Part shown: one piece after another, positions 1 through 13,166 of the stretch
How the letters are laid out: each line of letters opens with the position of its first letter
Numbering within the stretch: the stretch's first letter is position 1
Assembly (NCBI GenBank): GCA_022072415.1
Contig: JAJVHW010000151.1
Location: 1-38,107, forward strand
Direction of reading: 5' to 3'
From: Planctomycetota bacterium
GTDB lineage: Bacteria; Planctomycetota; JAJSAM01; JAJVHW01
DNA: 38,107 nt
The notes under the pieces: generated by a model
Databases searched by the model: none
Seen by the model: only the letters and a program-made list of their open reading frames with translations
What the model was told of the DNA's origin: nothing
Program-made: the position numbers and the translations under genes

Positions 1-3360
<3,360 letters not shown>

Positions 3361-3381
<21 letters not shown>

Positions 3382-4005
3382 GATCGCCGCCGCGGCGGCG
3401 CCCGGATCGTCGGCGGCGAGCACCCCTGCGCACACCGCGATCCGCCGGAACCCCGCCGCGGCGACGAGGCCCGCGTTCTCCGGGGTGATCCCGCCGATCG
3501 CGAAGGCGGGGACGCCCGCCGCCTCCGCCGCGGCCGCGAGCGGCGCAAGGGCCGCGGGCCCCGACACCGGGACGTCCCGGCCCTTCGTCCGGGTCGCGAA
3601 CACTGCGCCGACGCCCACGTAGTCCGCCCGGTCGGCGAGCGCGCGGCGGAGTTCGTCTGCGTCGTGCGTGGAGACGCCGACCAGGACGCCCGCGGCGAGC
3701 GTGGCCCGGGCCGACGGGACGGCCTCGTCGTCCTGCCCCAGATGGACGCCGTCCGCCCCCTCGTCCCGCGCGACCGCGACGCGGTCGTTGACCACGAACA
3801 GCGCGCCGCTCCGCTCGCAGAGCGCGCGCAGCCGCCGCGCCGACCGGAGCACGTCCCCGTCGCCCGCCGACTTCTCGCGGAGCTGGACCATGTCCACGCC
3901 GCCCGCGAGGGCCGCCGCCACAGCCTCCTCGAGCGGACGCCGCGCGACGGACGCCGTCGCCAGCAGGCAGAGCCTCGAAGCGCGGAGCCGCGCCGACCGG
4001 TCCAT
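3361..4005 (-). CDS. thiE: Thiamine-phosphate synthase ThiE
   Basis: VDMVQLREKSAGDGD, LFVVNDRVAVARDEGADGVHLGQDD, VGVSTHDADELRRA, ADYVGVGAVFATRTK, PAFAIGGITPENA are diagnostic TMP synthase motifs. Convergent 21-nt overlap with the preceding gene. Confidence 0.95.
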
Positions 4006-4012
4006 CGCGGCG

Positions 4013-4018
4013 ATGCTA
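4013..4018 (-). promoter_or_regulatory. putative -10 element TAGCAT, 7 nt before thiE ATG
   Basis: Minus strand TAGCATcgccgcgATG; the TAG of the hexamer is also the stop codon of the upstream sulfatase gene. Confidence 0.4.
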
Positions 4019-6025
4019 CCGCGGCGCCGGGAGGAGGCCGGCGACGTCCGTCTGCCGCTGCGCCCCGGACTCCAGGAACTCCGCCGCGCCGCCGAACCAC
4101 GCGGCGGCCTCCTCGACCATCGCCGGGTCCGGCGCCGCCTCCCGGACGACCTTCCGTCCGCCCTGCGAGATCCGGTCCATCTGCGCGTCGCGGTGCAGCC
4201 CGAGCGTCAGCAGGCGCTCCCCGTCGTAGAGCCCCACGTTCAGGTAGTTGCACAGCAGCGCGCGGCGCGGGGGGCGGCGCAGCACGTCGGCGCCGAAGAA
4301 TCGGCTCTCGTAGTCCCAGTTCAGGATGCCGAGCAGGGTCGGCACGAGATCGATCTGGCTGCAGAGCTCGTCGCACCGCCCCGGCGGGACGAGCTTCGGC
4401 GCGAAGATCAGCGCAGGGATGTGGAAGCGGTCCACGGGGAGCTCCGACTTCCCGCGGGAGGAACTGCAGTGGTCCGCGACGACCACGAACACCGTGTCGT
4501 CGAACCACGGACGCTTCGCCGCCTCGTCGAGGAACGCGCCGATCGCGTGGTCGGTGTACCGGACCGCGCCGTCGCGCCCGGTGCCGCTCGGCACGTCGAT
4601 CCTGCCGTCGGGGTACGTGAACGGGAGGTGGTTCGACGTGGTCATCACGAAGTGGAAGAACCTGTCGCCGGCGGCGGCCGTGCGGTCGCACTCGCGCAGC
4701 GTGCGGCGGAACAGGTCCTCGTCGCACACGCCCCAGACGTTCGAGAAGGAGACCTCCGACGACTCGAGATCGCTCCGGTCCACGACGTCGAAGCCGTTCC
4801 CGGAGAAGAACTCGTTCATGTTGTCGAAGTAGCCGTAGCCGCCGTAGAGGAACTTCGTGACGTAGCCGCGGGCGCGGAACAGCGGCCCCGTCGCGTAGAA
4901 GCCGGCGCAGTCCGCGCGCTTCGGAACGGCGCATCCCGGAGTCGGCGGGATCGAGAGCGTCAGCGCCTCGAGTCCGCGCACCGTGCGCGTCCCGGTCGCG
5001 TAGAGACGCGTGAAGAGGAGGCTCCTCTTCGCGAGCCCGTCGAGCCGGGGCGTGCACGACGGCCCGGACTCCCGGTGCTGCGCGCGGAACTCGTCCATGA
5101 ACCACGCGGAGAGGCTCTCGACGCAGACGATCACGACGTTCGGGCGGATCTCCCCGCCTTCGCCGCGCACGCGGCGGGTGACCCCGACGCCGCCGGGAGG
5201 GGCGCCGAGCCGCTCGCGGAGAATGGCCGCCGCGCGCCCCTCCGGGAGGGTGACGTAGTTCTCGTCCCACGGGAGCCGGCTGTTCCGGAGCGCCGCGAAG
5301 AACGAGTGGACGCCGTTCCGCGCGATCTGCGCCGCGAACCGGTTCCCCGCGACGTCGGCGGCGGAGTCCGAGACGGTCCATCCGAGAGCCGCGGCCAGCG
5401 CCGCGTGCGCGGCGACGTCGCGGAAGCGGCGCCCGGGCGGCGCGTCCCCTCCCATGGCCCGCGCGAGGGGGAGGCGGACGAGGGCGAAGACCGCGGCCGC
5501 CGGCACCGCAACAGCCGGGAGGATCCACTGGAGCGGATAGCTCTCCCGGATGTTCCCGACCACCTCCTTCGAGTAGACGAGGTAGTCCACCGCGACGAAG
5601 TTGAACCGCGAGCCGAACTCGTCGAAGAAGAACCACTCGATCACGCCGCCGAACAGGGTGACGTACGCCCAGGCGGCGCACGCGGCGATCGCTCCGCCGC
5701 GGATCCACCGCGACCTCCACGCGCGCGACGGGAGCAGGGCGGCCGCGGCGGCGCAGGGGAGCGTCAGGTACACGGCGGCGACCAGGTCGAAGCCGAGGCC
5801 GAGCCCGACGACCGCCGCCGCGCCGGGGAGCGAGACCTCGGCCTCCCGCCAGAAGGCGCCGAGCAGCGCGAGCCGGAGCGCGGTCGAGGCGCCGGCGTAG
5901 CAGGCGGCGCCGACGAGGAGCGGGCCGAGGCGGGAGCGCGTCACGAGGGCGTCGATCCGGCCCCCGAGGCGGCCCCCGAAGTGGCCCCCGGAGCGCGGCG
6001 CGTGTCCGGCCGTGGAATCGGGCAT
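4016..6025 (-). CDS. LTA synthase-like sulfatase / phosphoglycerol transferase family membrane protein
   Basis: N-terminal polytopic region, then VVIVCVESLSAWFM...CTPRLDGLAKRSLLFTRLYATGTRTVRGLEALTLSIPPTPG...FHFVMTTSNHLPFTYPDG...FVVVADHCSSSRGK...HIPALIFAP, typical of the alkaline phosphatase/LtaS superfamily. Confidence 0.85.
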   Translation of the reverse strand: MPDSTAGHAPRSGGHFGGRLGGRIDALVTRSRLGPLLVGAACYAGASTALRLALLGAFWREAEVSLPGAAAVVGLGLGFDLVAAVYLTLPCAAAAALLPSRAWRSRWIRGGAIAACAAWAYVTLFGGVIEWFFFDEFGSRFNFVAVDYLVYSKEVVGNIRESYPLQWILPAVAVPAAAVFALVRLPLARAMGGDAPPGRRFRDVAAHAALAAALGWTVSDSAADVAGNRFAAQIARNGVHSFFAALRNSRLPWDENYVTLPEGRAAAILRERLGAPPGGVGVTRRVRGEGGEIRPNVVIVCVESLSAWFMDEFRAQHRESGPSCTPRLDGLAKRSLLFTRLYATGTRTVRGLEALTLSIPPTPGCAVPKRADCAGFYATGPLFRARGYVTKFLYGGYGYFDNMNEFFSGNGFDVVDRSDLESSEVSFSNVWGVCDEDLFRRTLRECDRTAAAGDRFFHFVMTTSNHLPFTYPDGRIDVPSGTGRDGAVRYTDHAIGAFLDEAAKRPWFDDTVFVVVADHCSSSRGKSELPVDRFHIPALIFAPKLVPPGRCDELCSQIDLVPTLLGILNWDYESRFFGADVLRRPPRRALLCNYLNVGLYDGERLLTLGLHRDAQMDRISQGGRKVVREAAPDPAMVEEAAAWFGGAAEFLESGAQRQTDVAGLLPAPR

Positions 6026-6128
6026 GCGCCCGAGCCTCGCTGCGGGCCCCCGGACGACCGGGCGAAAGGCGGGCGCGCCCGCGCCCTGTCCGGATTCCGA
6101 TGACGTCCCCGCAATCCGCAGGAGCGAG

Positions 6129-6134
6129 TACCAT
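6129..6134 (+). promoter_or_regulatory. putative -10 element TACCAT, 7 nt before ATG at 6142
   Basis: gagTACCATgcgccccATGCCGCGA; no Shine-Dalgarno. Confidence 0.35.
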
Positions 6135-6141
6135 GCGCCCC

Positions 6142-7077
6142 ATGCCGCGAACCCCCGCCGTCCGGTCCGTCCCTGCCGCGCTGCTCGCCGTTGCGGGGAC
6201 CGCCTTCGCGCTGACCGCCTCCGCCCTGACCGCGCGGGCGGACGAAGTGCTCCTGGTCAACGGCGGCAAGCTCGAGGGCAAGGCCCGCACGGTCGGGTCC
6301 GAGGTCGTGATCGACACCGGCAGCGGCGAGATCCGCCTCGCGAAGGACGAGGTGAAGCAGATCGTCCCCGGGAAGACGCGGAAGGACCTCTACGCGGAGA
6401 AGTCCGCCGCGCTCGACGCCGCCGGGACCGCGAAGGACCCTGCGAAGCGCATGGAGCTCGCGGACTGGTGCCGCGACCAGAAGCTCGCGGACCTCGAGAA
6501 GAAGGAACTCCGCACCGTCCTCGTCCTCGATCCCGACCACGAGGGCGCCCGTGCCCGCCTCGGCTACGTCCGGAGCGACGGCCGCTGGATGACGGAGGAC
6601 GAGTACCGCCTCTCCCGCGGCTTCGTGAAGGTCGGGACCGAGTGGATCGCGAAGGAGGAGCTCGAGCGCCGCCGCGCGATCGCGGAGGCCGAGAGGGCGC
6701 AGAAGGAGCACGTGAAGACCATCCGCGACTGCATCGCGAAGATGCAGTCCCCGCTCCGGAAGCCCCGCGCCGAGGGGAAGCTCGCGCTGATCCGCTACGC
6801 CGAGAAGATCGGCGACACCGGGCTCGCCGACTTCGCGGGCAAGGTCGCGGCCTTCTACAACGAGTCCTGGCGGCAGGTGAAGGCCGAGCAGGACGCCGCC
6901 ACGGCCACCGTGACCGTGCGCGCCACGAAGTCCGAGCTGAAGCGCCCGATCCCGACCGTTTCGACCAGCCTCGGCGCGTTCTCCACCCCCGTGACGATCC
7001 AGCTCCCCGAGCTGTCGATCATGTCCGTGAACTCGACCGTCCGCGTCCCGATCAAGATCGAGCTCGACGAAGAGTGA
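6142..7077 (+). CDS. Hypothetical secreted/periplasmic protein
   Basis: Signal-peptide-like MPRTPAVRSVPAALLAVAGTAFALTASALTARADE, then VLLVNGGKLEGKARTVGSEVVIDTGSGEIRLAKDEVKQI beta-type repeat and a charged helical region. ORF track start is 6100; 6133 or 6142 preferred. Confidence 0.6.
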   Translation: MPRTPAVRSVPAALLAVAGTAFALTASALTARADEVLLVNGGKLEGKARTVGSEVVIDTGSGEIRLAKDEVKQIVPGKTRKDLYAEKSAALDAAGTAKDPAKRMELADWCRDQKLADLEKKELRTVLVLDPDHEGARARLGYVRSDGRWMTEDEYRLSRGFVKVGTEWIAKEELERRRAIAEAERAQKEHVKTIRDCIAKMQSPLRKPRAEGKLALIRYAEKIGDTGLADFAGKVAAFYNESWRQVKAEQDAATATVTVRATKSELKRPIPTVSTSLGAFSTPVTIQLPELSIMSVNSTVRVPIKIELDEE

Positions 7078-7085
7078 CCGGACGA

Positions 7086-7106
7086 GCCCTGCCAGCGTGG
7101 CAGGGC
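7086..7106. promoter_or_regulatory. Perfect inverted repeat GCCCTGCCA-gcg-TGGCAGGGC between 6142..7077 and groES
   Basis: 9-bp perfect arms, 3-nt loop; a related imperfect copy follows at 7121-7148. Could be operator or terminator. Confidence 0.5.
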
Positions 7107-7120
7107 GGCGTGCGCCGCGG

Positions 7121-7148
7121 GCCCTGCCGGACAGCTTGGCAGAAGGGC
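7121..7148. promoter_or_regulatory. Second, imperfect inverted repeat GCCCTGCC...GGCAGaaGGGC upstream of groES
   Basis: Shares AGC(G/T)TGGCAG and GCCCTGCC with the 7086-7106 palindrome. Confidence 0.4.
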
Positions 7149-7368
7149 TCCGCGAGCCCACGGACGCCTCAAGGCGTTGGATGAAAACGGGTTGCGTCGT
7201 CGACGGGGCGCCGTCGGCCTTTGGTCCCCCCGTTGCGAATCCCCTCCCGAGGCCGGGTCATGCCCGGACCTTGCCGCGCCTTGGGACAAACGGCGCGGCG
7301 ACGCACGATCGGGTGCCGCGGGCGCGGCAACGACCCGTCGATGCACCGACCTTCAGGAGAGGACCCAG

Positions 7369-7662
7369 ATGGCCAAGATCAAGCCGATCAACGACAAGGT
7401 GCTGGTCAAGCGCCTCGAGGCGGAGAGCAAGACGAAGGGCGGGATCGTCCTTCCGGACACGGCGAAGGAGAAGCCCAAGGAGGGCAAGGTCGTCGCCGTG
7501 GGCAACGGCAAGCTCCTGAAGAGCGGGGAGCGCAGCAAGTTCCAGGTCAAGGCGGGCGACCGCGTGATCTTCAGCCCCTACGCCGGCAGCGAGGTCAAGG
7601 TGGACGGCGACGAGTACATCCTCATCAACGAGGACGACATCCTCGCGACCGTCGAGAACTGA
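7369..7662 (+). CDS. groES: Co-chaperonin GroES
   Basis: [48 protein letters not shown]...[37 protein letters not shown]; upstream aggagag SD. Confidence 0.97.
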   Translation: MAKIKPINDKVLVKRLEAESKTKGGIVLPDTAKEKPKEGKVVAVGNGKLLKSGERSKFQVKAGDRVIFSPYAGSEVKVDGDEYILINEDDILATVEN

Positions 7663-7719
7663 CGGCCCGCGCCGCACGCCGATCCGCACCCCCAAACGAA
7701 CGAACCGGAGACACGACCC

Positions 7720-9390
7720 ATGACCGCGAAGCGCATCGCATACAACCAGGAGGCGCGTGAGGCCACGCGCCGCGGCGTCCGGCAGCTCGCCCGCGCCGTG
7801 AAGGTGACCCTCGGCCCCCGCGGCCGGAACGTCCTCATCGAGAAGTCCTTCGGCGCCCCGACGGTGACCAAGGACGGCGCCACCGTGGCGAAGGAGGTCG
7901 AGCTCTCCGACCGCTACGAGAACATCGGCGCGGTGATGGTGCGCGAGGTCGCGTCGAAGACGGCCGACGTGGCCGGCGACGGCACGACGACCGCCGTGGT
8001 CCTCGCGGAGGCGATCTACGAGGAGGGCCTGAAGAACGTCGCGGCCGGCGCGTCGCCGCTCGGCATCAAGCGCGGCATCGAGCTCGCGGTCGAGACGATC
8101 GTGGCGCAGCTCGAGAAGGACTCCGTCAAGATCGACGCGAAGGACAAGCAGGAGATCGAGCAGGTCGCGTCCATCGCCGCGAACAACGACCGGGAGATCG
8201 GCGGGAAGATCGCCGAGGCGATGACGAAGGTCGGCAAGGACGGCGTCGTCACCGTCGAGGAAGGCAAGGGCATCACCACCGAGGTGGAGTGGAAGGAGGG
8301 CATGCAGTTCGACAAGGGCTGGCTCTCGCCCCACTTCGTGAACAAGCCCGAGTCGATGGAGTGCGTCTACGAGAACTGCCTCGTGCTCGTGCACGAGAAG
8401 AAGATCTCGAACGTCAAGGACATGCTCCCGCTCCTCGAGCAGGTGGCGAAGGCCGGGAAGCCGCTGCTCGTCATCGCGGAGGAGGTCGAGGGCGAGGCGC
8501 TCGCGACGCTCGTCGTGAACCGCCTGCGCGGCACGCTCGACGTCGTCGCGGTGAAGGCGCCGGGCTTCGGCGACCGCCGGAAGGCCATGCTCCAGGACAT
8601 CGCGGTCCTGACGGGCGGCGAGGCGATCTTCGAGGACCTCGGCGTGCAGCTCGAGAACGTCACCGTGGCGAACCTCGGCCGCGCGAAGAAGGTGATCGTG
8701 GACAAGGACAACACCACGATCGTCGAGGGCGCGGGCAAGCCGGCCGACATCAAGGGCCGGGTCGAGCAGATCCGCCGCGAGCTGGCCGAGACGAAGTCCG
8801 ACTACGACCGCGAGAAGCTCCAGGAGCGCCTCGCGAAGCTCGCGGGCGGCGTGGCCCAGATCAACGTGGGCGCGGCGACCGAGGTCGAGATGAAGGAGCG
8901 GAAGATGCGCGTCGAGGACGCGCGCGACGCGACCCGCGCGGCGCTCGAGGAGGGCATCCTCCCCGGCGGCGGCGTGGCGCTCCTCAACTGCCAGAAGTGC
9001 CTCGACTCGCTCAAGTCCGAGGTGGCCGACGTGAAGGTCGGCGTGGACATCGTCCGCCGCGCCCTCGAGGCGCCGATCCGCCAGATCGCGCAGAACGCGG
9101 GCACCGACGGGTCCATCGTGGTGGACAAGGTGCGCAGCCAGAAGTCCCGCACGTGGGGCTTCAACGCCGCGACCGAGGAGTACGAGGACCTCGTCAAGGC
9201 CGGCGTGATCGACCCGCGGAAGGTCGTCCGCGCCGCGCTGCAGAACGCGGCCAGCGTCGCCACGCTGCTCCTCACCACCGAGGCGGTCATCACCGAGATC
9301 CCGGAGAAGAAGAAGCCGGGCGGCGGCGGCGGGCCGGGAGGCATGGGCGGCGGCATGGGCGGCATGGGGGACATGGGCGGCGACTTCTAG
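7720..9390 (+). CDS. groEL: Chaperonin GroEL
   Basis: [86 protein letters not shown], Gly/Met-rich C-terminal tail. Confidence 0.98.
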   Translation: MTAKRIAYNQEAREATRRGVRQLARAVKVTLGPRGRNVLIEKSFGAPTVTKDGATVAKEVELSDRYENIGAVMVREVASKTADVAGDGTTTAVVLAEAIYEEGLKNVAAGASPLGIKRGIELAVETIVAQLEKDSVKIDAKDKQEIEQVASIAANNDREIGGKIAEAMTKVGKDGVVTVEEGKGITTEVEWKEGMQFDKGWLSPHFVNKPESMECVYENCLVLVHEKKISNVKDMLPLLEQVAKAGKPLLVIAEEVEGEALATLVVNRLRGTLDVVAVKAPGFGDRRKAMLQDIAVLTGGEAIFEDLGVQLENVTVANLGRAKKVIVDKDNTTIVEGAGKPADIKGRVEQIRRELAETKSDYDREKLQERLAKLAGGVAQINVGAATEVEMKERKMRVEDARDATRAALEEGILPGGGVALLNCQKCLDSLKSEVADVKVGVDIVRRALEAPIRQIAQNAGTDGSIVVDKVRSQKSRTWGFNAATEEYEDLVKAGVIDPRKVVRAALQNAASVATLLLTTEAVITEIPEKKKPGGGGGPGGMGGGMGGMGDMGGDF

Positions 9391-9420
9391 CCCGCTTCCT
9401 CCCTCGGCCTCGCGACCCTG

Positions 9421-9450
9421 AAGGGCGGACCGGATCTCCGGTCCGCCCTT
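9421..9450 (+). terminator. Strong hairpin downstream of groEL, candidate terminator
   Basis: AAGGGCGGACCGGA-TC-TCCGGTCCGCCCTT, a 14-bp perfect inverted repeat about 30 nt after the groEL stop; no long U tract. Confidence 0.65.
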
Positions 9451-9555
9451 CCGATTCCGGGGCCGGGGTTCCGGCGGATCGCGCGCACCGCAGGTTCCGC
9501 CTCCGCGCTACGATCCGCGGCTCGGCGCCCCGCCGAACCGCACCCGGAGGACGCG

Positions 9556-12500
9556 ATGGAACTCGGCCCCTACCGACTGGACCGCGAGCTCGGCTCGGGC
9601 GGCATGGGGAAGGTCTGGTCCGCGTCGGTGGTCGGCGACGCCCCCGGTCTCCGGCGCGGCGACGTCGTGGCGCTGAAGATCGTCCATCCGCACCTCCTCG
9701 AGTCGCCGCAGTTCCTCCAGCGGTTCCTCCGCGAGGCGCAGATCGGGCAGGCCGTCGTCCACGAGAACGTCGTGCGCACATTCGACTGCGCGAGCGTCGA
9801 ACACGACGGGAAGCGCGTGGACTTCCTGACGATGGAGTACGTCGAGGGGCGCACGCTGCGCGAACTGCTCGAGGAGCTCGAGCGGGTGCCGGAGGAGCTC
9901 TGCCGCCACATCGGCCGCGAGGTGGCGAAGGGTCTCGCCGCGATCCACGCCGCCGGCGTGATCCACCGCGACATGAAGCCGGAGAACGTGCTCATCACGA
10001 AGGACCACGTGGTGAAGGTCATGGATCTCGGCGTCGCCCGCCTCGTGGACGACGCGGCGCGCCTCTCGCAGACCGGTTCGTTCGTCGGGTCGATCCACTA
10101 CGCCGCGCCGGAGTGCTTCACCGACGGCGGGAAGAGCGTGGACGGCCGCGCGGACCTGCACGCGCTCGGTCTCGTCCTCTACGAGCTCGCCTGCGGCGTG
10201 AACCCGTACTTCGCAGACGCGATCGCGCAGATCCTCCGGAAGGTGCTGCACGAGGAGCCGCGCCGCCTGGGCGATGCGAACCCGCAGCTCTCCCCGTTCT
10301 ACGAGGAGGCGGTCCACTGCCTCCTCGCGAAGGACCCGGGCGCGCGCTTCCCCGACGCCGCGTCGCTGGCGGAGGCGCTCGAACGGGGCGAGGAGTCGGT
10401 CTGGTGGACGGCGCGGGCCCGTGCGCTCGTCGAGGCCACGCGGAAACCCCTGCGGAGGATCCGCGTCCCCCGCGAGACGGCGGTCTACGGCCGCGAGGCC
10501 GACCTCGCGACGCTGCGCGGACTCTGGGAGAAGGTGCGCGGCGGCGACGCGCAGATCGTGCTCGTCGAGGGCGAGGCGGGGATCGGCAAGAGCCGCGTCG
10601 TGGACGAGCTCGTCGGGCGGCTCCAGCGCGACGGCGAGGATCTGAACTTCCTCTTCGGGAGCTACCCGCCCGGCGGCGCGGCGACGGCCATCGGCGCCTT
10701 CGCGACCGCGTTCCGCGAGCAGTTCGGGGAGGCGGGGCTCGAGGACGCGGTCCGCGGGCGGCTCGGCGCGGCGGCGACGCTCGCGCCCGCGTTCGCCGCG
10801 CTGCTGACGGGCGCACCGCCTCCGCCCGGGTCGGAGCCCCTCGCCCGCGATTCGATCCAGTCGTGCTTCGTCGCGGCCGCCCGGAGCCTCGCGGCCGACC
10901 GCCCGACGGTGCTGCTGATCGACGACCTCCACTTCGCGCCGGACGAGGCGCGCGCGCTGTTCGCGGCGCTCGCGCTCGCGGCGCCGGGGCACCGGATCCT
11001 CCTGGTCGGCACGGCGCGCCCCGGCGTGGACGAGCGCTGGCTCGCCTCGATCCGCTCGTTGCAGAACGCGCACCGCATGCCGCTGGCGCGGCTCGGGCCG
11101 AAGGACCTCGCGGAGCTCCTCGCCGACTCGTTCAAGTCGGAGCACCTCGCGGCGCAGCTCGGCCATCGCATCGCCGTCAAGTCCGACGGGAATCCGTTCT
11201 TCGCGTTCGAGATCATCCGCGGGCTCCGGGAGAACCATCTCATCGCGCTCCGCGCCGACGGCACGTGGGCGTCCACGCAGGCGATCGCGGAGATCAGCAT
11301 CCCGTCCACCGTGATGGACCTCGTGAACGCCCGCGTCGCCGGGCTCGACGAGGCGGAGCGGAACCTGCTCGACGTCGCGTCGTGCCTCGGATTCGAGTTC
11401 GACGCCTCGCTCGCCGGCGCCGCGCTCGGGATCGGCCGGATCCCCGCGCTCCAGACGTTCGCTCGCGTGGAGAAGCGCGACCGGCTCGTCCGTGCGTCGG
11501 GACGGAACTTCATCTTCGACCATCACCAGGTGCAGGAGGCGCTCTACGGCGCGCTCCCCGAGATGCTCCGCGAGGAGTACCACGCGGCCCTGGGCGAGGC
11601 GATCGAGGCGCGCACGGGCGCCGCCTCGAAGGACGTCTCGCAGCTCGACGGAGCGCTCGCCGCCGACCTGTGCGGCCACTTCCTCTCCGGCGCGCAGGGC
11701 GATCGCGCCCGTCGCTACCTGGACGCCGCATTCACGCACTTCGAGCGCACGTTCGCGAACGAGGCCGCTGTGAAGCTGGCGGAGCGCGCGCTCGCCGTGC
11801 CGGACCTGCTCGCCGGGGCGGAGCGCGCGCGGCTCCTCGTGCGGATGACCGGACGCCTCGACCTGCTGGGGCGCCGCGCCGCGCAGCGTGCGGCGGCGGA
11901 GGAGGCGCTCGCGCTCTTTCGTTCCCTCGGTGACCGGAAGGGCGAGGCGGCCGCCCTCCTCGCCCTGGGCGGGGCGCTGCTCCTCGAAAGCCGGATCGAG
12001 GAGGCCCGGCGGTGCGCGGAGGACGCGCTCGCCATCTCCCGCGCGGAGGGCGACCCGCTCGGCGAGAGCTCGGCTCTGCAGAGCCTCGGGAGCGCCGTCC
12101 AGGCGATGGGCTATCCGGCGGAGGCGGTTCCGCATTACGAGCGCGCGCTCGTCCTCTGCCGCGAAACGGGGAACCGCCGCGGCGAGGCCGTGACGCTCGG
12201 CTCCCTCGGCATCGCCGTGCACACGCTCGGCCGCTTCGACGACGCCCGCGGCTACCACGAGGCGCACCTCTCGATCAGCCGCGAGATCGGCTACCGGCGC
12301 GGAGAGGCTCCCGCCACGGGGAATCTCGGCAACGCGTGGCACTCGCTCGGACGCCTCGCGGAGGCGCGCGACTGCTATGAACGGCACCTCGCGATCGCGC
12401 GCGAGGTCGGCATCCGCCGGGGCGAGGGCATCTCCACGGGGAACCTCGGGTCGATCGCGCTGATGGAAGGACGGCTCGACGACGCGGAGTCGAACGCCTC

Positions 12501-13056
12501 GCGGTTCCTCGAGATCAGCCGCGAAGTGGCCTACCGCGTGGGGGAGGCGTCCGCGCTCGCGACCCTCGCCGATGTCCGGTCCGCCCGCGGAGACGACGAC
12601 GGCGCGCTCGCGCTGCTGCGCGAGTCGCTGGACCTGCTCGCGAAGTCGGGGGCGAAGGGCGCGGCCGCGGGCGTCAGGATCTCGATCGCGTCGATCCTCG
12701 TCGACCGGCGCGATGCCGACGCCGCGCGCGCCCTGCTCGACGCGGCGCTCGCGCAGGGGATCGCGTCGGGGAGCCCCGACCTCGAGACGATGGCGCTCTG
12801 CCACCTCGCGCTCCTCCCCGGCGGCGACGGCGCGCGCGCCGAGGAGCGGACGCTCGTCCACGAGCCGCGGCTCGCGATGCACGAGCGGATGCGGGCCCGG
12901 TTCCTGCTCTGGCGGGCGGGCCGCGGCGACGCGCACCTGGCCGAGGCGAAGCGGCTCCTCGACGCGTCTCTCGCGGGCCGCCCCGAGGAAGTCCGCGCGT
13001 CCACGCTCGCACGTTTCCCGCTCTGCCGCGACATCGCGGCGGCGTCCGCCGCGTGA
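9556..13056 (+). CDS. Serine/threonine protein kinase fused to an AAA/STAND-type ATPase and C-terminal TPR array
   Basis: Kinase: YRLDRELGSGGMGKVW, VALKIVHP, VIHRDMKPENVLITKD, VKVMDLGVARL, IHYAAPE. ATPase: VEGEAGIGKSRVVDEL and TVLLIDDLHFAPDEA. C-terminus: ~40-aa TPR repeats (GEAVTLGSLGIAVHTLGRFDDARGYHEAHL...GEAPATGNLGNAWHSLGRLAEARDCYERHL...). Confidence 0.92.
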   Translation: MELGPYRLDRELGSGGMGKVWSASVVGDAPGLRRGDVVALKIVHPHLLESPQFLQRFLREAQIGQAVVHENVVRTFDCASVEHDGKRVDFLTMEYVEGRTLRELLEELERVPEELCRHIGREVAKGLAAIHAAGVIHRDMKPENVLITKDHVVKVMDLGVARLVDDAARLSQTGSFVGSIHYAAPECFTDGGKSVDGRADLHALGLVLYELACGVNPYFADAIAQILRKVLHEEPRRLGDANPQLSPFYEEAVHCLLAKDPGARFPDAASLAEALERGEESVWWTARARALVEATRKPLRRIRVPRETAVYGREADLATLRGLWEKVRGGDAQIVLVEGEAGIGKSRVVDELVGRLQRDGEDLNFLFGSYPPGGAATAIGAFATAFREQFGEAGLEDAVRGRLGAAATLAPAFAALLTGAPPPPGSEPLARDSIQSCFVAAARSLAADRPTVLLIDDLHFAPDEARALFAALALAAPGHRILLVGTARPGVDERWLASIRSLQNAHRMPLARLGPKDLAELLADSFKSEHLAAQLGHRIAVKSDGNPFFAFEIIRGLRENHLIALRADGTWASTQAIAEISIPSTVMDLVNARVAGLDEAERNLLDVASCLGFEFDASLAGAALGIGRIPALQTFARVEKRDRLVRASGRNFIFDHHQVQEALYGALPEMLREEYHAALGEAIEARTGAASKDVSQLDGALAADLCGHFLSGAQGDRARRYLDAAFTHFERTFANEAAVKLAERALAVPDLLAGAERARLLVRMTGRLDLLGRRAAQRAAAEEALALFRSLGDRKGEAAALLALGGALLLESRIEEARRCAEDALAISRAEGDPLGESSALQSLGSAVQAMGYPAEAVPHYERALVLCRETGNRRGEAVTLGSLGIAVHTLGRFDDARGYHEAHLSISREIGYRRGEAPATGNLGNAWHSLGRLAEARDCYERHLAIAREVGIRRGEGISTGNLGSIALMEGRLDDAESNASRFLEISREVAYRVGEASALATLADVRSARGDDDGALALLRESLDLLAKSGAKGAAAGVRISIASILVDRRDADAARALLDAALAQGIASGSPDLETMALCHLALLPGGDGARAEERTLVHEPRLAMHERMRARFLLWRAGRGDAHLAEAKRLLDASLAGRPEEVRASTLARFPLCRDIAAASAA

Positions 13057-13166
13057 TCGCTCCGCGCCTCGGCGAGTTGGGCCGACGCACCTCGGGCCGA
13101 TAGGCTGGCCCCTCCGGGTCCGCACCCCCGCGACGAAGTCCGCCGCGCCGGGCCGCGCGCCCCCCC

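Noticed and set aside
7080-7368. CIRCE element (HrcA operator) upstream of groES
   Set aside because: No TTAGCACTC-N9-GAGTGCTAA-like sequence found; only the GC-rich CTGCCA/TGGCAG palindromes.
8289-11933. 1214-aa plus ORF overlapping groEL and the kinase
   Set aside because: Out-of-frame reading of two well-supported genes.
12100-12560. DNA-level repetitiveness in the 3' part of the kinase gene
   Set aside because: Explained by the ~40-aa TPR protein repeats; not a mobile or regulatory repeat.
9508-13125. 1205-aa minus ORF antisense to the kinase-ATPase-TPR gene
   Set aside because: Arg/Glu-rich repetitive translation without recognisable domains; the sense strand has clear motifs.
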